A DNA stretch of 64,000 nucleotides from Teredinibacter turnerae T7901 (GTDB taxonomy: Bacteria; Pseudomonadota; Gammaproteobacteria; Pseudomonadales; Cellvibrionaceae): assembly GCF_000023025.1 (NCBI RefSeq), contig NC_012997.1, forward strand, positions 2,539,125 to 2,603,124, in the 5' to 3' direction. A model generated the notes under the pieces. That model ran no database searches and had not been told where the DNA came from. It saw only the letters and a list, made by a program, of their open reading frames with translations. Both the position numbers and the translations under genes were made by a program. Shown here one piece after another: positions 60,348 through 64,000 of the stretch (the stretch's first letter is position 1; the number at the start of each line of letters is the position of its first letter).

Positions 60348-60377
60348 TTCGCCGACTTACAGTGATGCCGTATAGAT

Positions 60378-61295
60378 TTAGAGCGAGAAATTGAATTTGA
60401 TATCTGCGCTTACTAACGCTCGATCTTCATCCTGAATTGATGCGATTCCTGAGAGATGGCTATTTGAATCTGCTACATAATCGATATTCACGTTATCAGC
60501 TTCTCCATTCACATCATTGCGCTCAGCCAGATTGAACTCTGCACGCAATTCCTCGTTCAGAGTGGGCTCACTAATTGAAAATAGTACTAATGCATCGCCA
60601 GCAATACCGTTTTCAACACTTTCAGCTGCGTATAGGTCGGTGTTCTCGTATACCCGACGTTCCGTGGAACCATCAAGATACGTGTACTCGATGTCGTAGG
60701 CTGTGTTTTTAAAACAGGCGATCTGCCAGTTATTTAACATTTTCTTTTTGTCGACAGGACCATATTCGCTACTTAGATCACCGAGCGTGACCACCGGCGC
60801 GGTAAGATCACGGAGTTTAGTCGCTTCTGCATAGTTTGATATCACATCAATAGAGGTGCCCCACACAGATGCCCTGGAAACAACGCTACCGGAAAGCTGA
60901 GTGTTGTTAACAATTTGGAGGGAAAAATCGACAACTTGATCCCCAACTAGCGTCAATTCATTCGCACTTGTGGATAAGGTATATTCGTACCCATAACCGA
61001 GAAAGCCGCAGTCAGATACGGTAATGGTACCGTCCTGATTATCGAGTATCTGAACCGTTTGACGCTGCCTCCGACTTTCATTCCACGTCATGCCGAAATA
61101 ACTGGTCTCCAGGTTGTAATCGGATACGATCATCCAGACTCCGGACAGATCACTGCTGGAAGCGCCGCACGCACCGTAAGTTCCGACATCGAATGGGTCG
61201 CCATCATTATCGACTGTATCACAGACCGTTGCACTTTCTGCCGTTACGGCGAGCAAGCCAAATGCAACACCGATCAAATATGTTTTTGGTAACAT
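60378..61295 (-). CDS. Secreted protein of unknown function
   Basis: About 305 residues from the ATG at 61295. That start is preferred over an in-frame upstream start at 61343 because GAGG lies 8 nt before it and because it places a signal peptide at the very N-terminus (MLPKTYLIGVAFGLLAVTAESA, likely cleaved near the last Ala). The mature protein starts TVCDTVDNDGDPFDVGTYGACG and has several cysteines (near the N-terminus, in VSDCGFLGYG and in IACFKN), suggesting a periplasmic or extracellular disulfide-bonded beta-rich protein. I recognise no family. It is convergent with the DUF2254 gene and probably monocistronic. Confidence 0.8.
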   Translation of the reverse strand: MLPKTYLIGVAFGLLAVTAESATVCDTVDNDGDPFDVGTYGACGASSSDLSGVWMIVSDYNLETSYFGMTWNESRRQRQTVQILDNQDGTITVSDCGFLGYGYEYTLSTSANELTLVGDQVVDFSLQIVNNTQLSGSVVSRASVWGTSIDVISNYAEATKLRDLTAPVVTLGDLSSEYGPVDKKKMLNNWQIACFKNTAYDIEYTYLDGSTERRVYENTDLYAAESVENGIAGDALVLFSISEPTLNEELRAEFNLAERNDVNGEADNVNIDYVADSNSHLSGIASIQDEDRALVSADIKFNFSL

Positions 61296-61985
61296 CGTAT
61301 ATTCCTCAAATAGTATTTGTTGGATTGATTCAATACTTATCACCTCAGCTCAGACCTCTCTGAAGCGGGGCGAGTCTAGCTCAAATCAAACACACCAAAT
61401 TGAGGTCAAATTCTCACAATAAAAAAACGTCACGCATCTCCCAATAAATGTCGCACCCAAACTGGTTTAACAATTTATTCAAATTTATCTCACAAAAACG
61501 TTCGTTAGATAGCACCTTCGTCAATACGCAACCCGCGACACCAGTCTTACGTTAAAAAATATTAAATTCAGGAAAACACCTATTTCGACGCGCCCATCAG
61601 AGAACGCCCAAAGAACAGCCCTGACCGAATTTAAAATCGTGTTTAATATACCTAAAAATACACTGAAAAATTGGTGCGACTTTAAATGGGTCAGTGGGCC
61701 GTTAACACTAACCAAAGAATTGATGGTTTGGCGTATGCGGCAACAGAAACACATAAAATGTTGAGCTGGAACGCATAAAAATATTCGCGTGATGCGAGGT
61801 CAGAAAATTAAAGGCGTGCGTGCGAATTTTATCAACGATTTAGACAGTAGGAGCACCGAACAAGCGTGCATTGGATGCGGGCAAACGCGCGACTTCAAAA
61901 ATGATCTACACAAAAAGACGCCGTCCACCTCATGTGTCGGCTAACAGCGTATTCAAAGACGGTTAACGGCAGTAAATCTGCACGT
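61296..61985. other. Intergenic region, nothing recognised
   Basis: AT-rich stretch between the secreted-protein gene and the sulfotransferase gene. No frame with a recognisable domain, no clear hairpin. It should hold the promoter of the secreted-protein gene and the 3' end of the sulfotransferase transcript. Confidence 0.5.
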
Positions 61986-62903
61986 TTAACTTTCAGCCCA
62001 TGAGTGGTCTTGCGCGTAACCTAGTGTGATCAACAACTCACCGGCAATGTTGATGAAATCCTCACGCTCCGTTGCAGTTAAATCCGTTTTCCAACGAGCG
62101 ACGCTCTTTGCGGAAATGTTATCTGAGGCATTGTGGTTGTTCATATTCTGTCCACTTCGACAGCTTTTTTCTCCAGACCCACTAAGCATTACGGGCTCAA
62201 AATCAATACCGATAAAGCGACATATTCTTTGCAGGCTTTCCTCTGGTGTTTCGGTTAAAGCCTCATAGCGAACCTCTAGACAACGGGGATGCGATTTAAA
62301 CGCAAGGCCTCTCATTGTATCGTTTAGCCAACGGGTGGCACATTTACTAATTGAATTGGTTGTTTTAATCGGTACGATCTTACCATCTTTAACTCGCTCT
62401 TTCGGATGGTGCCGCAGAGAGCACACTACATCCCTGCCGTCGCGTATTAGATGAATAAATTTACCTTTCGGATACCAAGTCAGGATTTTCTCGATCGCAC
62501 GAACGTTATTAGGTGTTTTCTCCACCCAAATTTGTTTACCCTCTGAACGTAAAAACTCCATAGCAAAGGCATCTGCGAACTCGATTAAATTGCGCGATTT
62601 CTGTTGCATAGCTTTGAGGTGATCGTAATCGATATCCCAAGGCACGGAGATATTCTGTAGATTGTGCGGAAGCCCGTACAGGGAGGTTTCGGGACCACAC
62701 GCACATAGCGAGTGCCTGTTTAGCAGCTCTTTGAACAGCGTTGTGCCGGATCGTCCGCAACCTCCAATAAAGACTGGCGCCAACTGCGAACGCGCAGCCA
62801 AGTCATACCATCCAGCATCCTGTAAACGCTGGTCTTTTTTGCGCTCGTTCCGCCACTTTAAGCGCGCGGACACGCTATGCAGCATCATAGATGGATGCGT
62901 CAT
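61986..62903 (-). CDS. PAPS-dependent sulfotransferase family protein
   Basis: A 305-residue protein with the 5'-phosphosulfate loop GGCGRSGTTLFKELL (residues 47-61) and the 3'-phosphate-binding segment HLIRDGRDVVCSL (near 150). WVEKTPNN in between is typical of the Sulfotransfer_3/tyrosylprotein-sulfotransferase-like group. It transfers a sulfuryl group from PAPS to a hydroxyl or amine; the acceptor is unknown. AGGA about 9 nt upstream supports the ATG. It lies about 4.8 kb beyond the MMPL gene, with unrelated genes between, so a role in decorating the NRPS product (Ser, Thr or hydroxy-Asp hydroxyls) is possible but unsupported. Confidence 0.9.
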   Translation of the reverse strand: MTHPSMMLHSVSARLKWRNERKKDQRLQDAGWYDLAARSQLAPVFIGGCGRSGTTLFKELLNRHSLCACGPETSLYGLPHNLQNISVPWDIDYDHLKAMQQKSRNLIEFADAFAMEFLRSEGKQIWVEKTPNNVRAIEKILTWYPKGKFIHLIRDGRDVVCSLRHHPKERVKDGKIVPIKTTNSISKCATRWLNDTMRGLAFKSHPRCLEVRYEALTETPEESLQRICRFIGIDFEPVMLSGSGEKSCRSGQNMNNHNASDNISAKSVARWKTDLTATEREDFINIAGELLITLGYAQDHSWAES

Positions 62904-62906
62904 GAA

Positions 62907-62996
62907 TCAGTTCCTTTGATTGAGATTTTGTACCGGTAGTCGATATAAATCAGCCAGTTCGACGACGTCCTTGTCAAAAACAATATTGTCCGCCAT
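62907..62996 (-). CDS. Possible 29-codon small ORF or gene remnant before the sulfotransferase
   Basis: An ATG at 62996 opens 29 codons (MADNIVFDKDVVELADLYRL...) and stops 3 nt before the sulfotransferase ATG, so the sulfotransferase ribosome-binding site lies inside it. The frame is open for 11 more codons upstream without a start. The composition looks protein-like, but no family is recognisable. It may be a coupled leader peptide or the 3' end of a lost gene. Confidence 0.25.
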   Translation of the reverse strand: MADNIVFDKDVVELADLYRLPVQNLNQRN

Positions 62997-63705
62997 CCGA
63001 ACCTGCCGACAACAAGTGAGAGACTCGGCGATTTACGAAGCACACGGATTGGCCATCAACGTCGCCCACCTGCCTTCATTAAGAATAGTTCAGGGTCAGC
63101 AAAAAGCGAGGAGTCGGTATTGATCGAAAATGGAGATTGTTAGCTAGCAGAGGCGCGTACACATAAAAAGGTACATCTCATCTGCCTATTGGAGAAATGC
63201 AGTTGCTTTCAACTGCTAGATAAGGCTCAATCACTGCACATGTGATCATTAATAGATCGCAAAAATCATGAGGATACGAACTGTTTTTGTTAAACCGTTA
63301 CCATGCTTAGTAGTAAATGGGGCAGTTTCAGTTAACTACGGCCAGATTCCATAACCTAGCCTTTGGCTGACCGGTCCATCGCGCCAATCATTTATTATTT
63401 TTTCGAGCGCACCATGCTACTTCCCTGGAACAAAAGGCATAGTCGTTGTTAATAACCAGATTATTTGAAGTGTGCTTCCGGTGCCCAAATATCACCGTGG
63501 GCATGATCAATTTGCTCAACGGAACCATAGCTATTTATAGTTTTATATCGCTTCGAAATTAGAAGTAATTCCATTAATAGCATTTTCTAAAGAGACGCAC
63601 TACCGCGACTGTGCAGTGTGCGATACATAAACATCCTCCCAAAGGTGATGTGCTCATCCTGTATTCGATAACACGTCAATCGGTATAATCCATATTCCGG
63701 GCTTT
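62997..63705. other. Intergenic region, nothing recognised
   Basis: Between the small ORF and the DUF4440-like gene. No frame with a recognisable domain on either strand and no strong hairpin. Confidence 0.5.
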
Positions 63706-64000
63706 TTAAGTAATTGTAGAAAACCCCTCCACAACGGGCGTAGCCTGATGAAATCTGAGCTGCCAGCGCCCCCCTTCAAATTTCCAGATGGACGACCGTA
63801 TTGCAAAGCGATGCATCTCGCCAAGCTCTTGAACGGAGGCTGACTTGTAGGTCAATAAACACAAACTTTCGGTAACAGGCCCTAAACTGAAATCTCGAGT
63901 AAAAAATTTGTCTTCAATTCCAGAGCAGGAAACCAGGCTCACGATCACGTCTTCTCGAGTGTATTCAGTCCCCGAATAACCGATTTCGACAAACTCTGGA
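63706..64000 (-). CDS. DUF4440/SnoaL-like (NTF2 fold) protein, partial at right edge
   Basis: The frame is open from the right edge of the window to a TAA at 63706 (97 codons seen). An internal GTG at 63948 is not the start, because the upstream codons read PEFVEIGYSGTEYTREDVI, the expected first half of the domain. The C-terminal part RSSIWKFEGGRWQLRFHQATP is the typical end of DUF4440 proteins. Family members have an NTF2-like cone fold; some bind small molecules and many have no known role. The N-terminus lies outside the window. Confidence 0.82.
   Translation of the reverse strand, partial: PEFVEIGYSGTEYTREDVIVSLVSCSGIEDKFFTRDFSLGPVTESLCLLTYKSASVQELGEMHRFAIRSSIWKFEGGRWQLRFHQATPVVEGFSTIT

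Noticed and set aside
61521-61754. Minus-strand frame with an SDGRVEI phrase recalling IS66 transposase ends
   Set aside because: Only about seven residues resemble the motif, the following residues do not fit, and no other transposase motif or terminal repeat is visible.
1-64000. CRISPR arrays, tRNA or rRNA genes, prophage, complete insertion sequences
   Set aside because: No regularly spaced repeats, cloverleaf-like or rRNA-like sequence, or paired terminal repeats with transposase seen.

Overview
This window is almost entirely one very large nonribosomal peptide synthetase (NRPS) locus, read right to left on the minus strand, followed on the right by ordinary chromosomal genes. Base composition, the Gram-negative exporters (a SyrD/PvdE-type ABC exporter and an RND/MMPL protein), a DUF2254 membrane protein and the gene style suggest a gammaproteobacterium, perhaps a marine Cellvibrionales-like one. 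That placement is inference: no rRNA or housekeeping marker is present.

Layout in transcription order. An MMPL/RND exporter (57212-54624) leads into NRPS A (54386-39180: truncated C-A-T-E-C-A-T-C-A-T-C-A-T plus a degenerate C/E-superfamily domain) and a SyrP-like Fe(II)/2-oxoglutarate oxygenase (39041-38043). About 2 kb without a recognisable gene follows. A second run then goes to the left edge with very tight spacing: a cupin/JmjC-like oxygenase (36068-35196), a second SyrP-like oxygenase (35160-34192), the ABC exporter (34079-32394), NRPS B (C-A-T-E-C-A-T-C-A-T), NRPS C (TubC-C-A-T-E-C-A-T-E-C-A-T), NRPS D (TubC-C-A-T-C-A-T) and NRPS E (TubC-C-A..., cut by the edge). B/C and C/D overlap by ATGA, and D/E are 1 nt apart.

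There are twelve complete adenylation domains and the start of a thirteenth. Hand-read specificity codes suggest: NRPS A, unknown bulky (D-configured if its E domain works), Val-like, unknown bulky, Asp; NRPS B, D-Orn, Ser, Val; NRPS C, D-Asp, an unassigned D-residue, Thr; NRPS D, Gly, Ile-like. No thioesterase, reductase, MbtH protein, phosphopantetheinyl transferase or TonB receptor is in the window, so release and final length cannot be seen. The product is probably an exported, hydroxylated peptide of 13 or more residues (cyclic or acylated lipopeptide, or a siderophore-like peptide).

The most unusual part is the end of NRPS A. An Asp-type module is followed by a long linker and a C-superfamily domain with the active-site motif destroyed (NDHLIADK in place of HHxxxDG), and a SyrP-like oxygenase gene comes next. 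This looks like the 'interface domain plus beta-hydroxylase' arrangement for making beta-hydroxyaspartate on a carrier protein, placed at a protein terminus. A second Asp module (NRPS C) and a second SyrP-like enzyme lack such a domain.

To the right of the cluster lie a gene-poor 1.7 kb stretch with two palindromes, a DUF2254 membrane protein (+), a convergent hairpin, an unknown secreted protein (-), a sulfotransferase (-) and a partial DUF4440/SnoaL-like protein (-) cut by the right edge.
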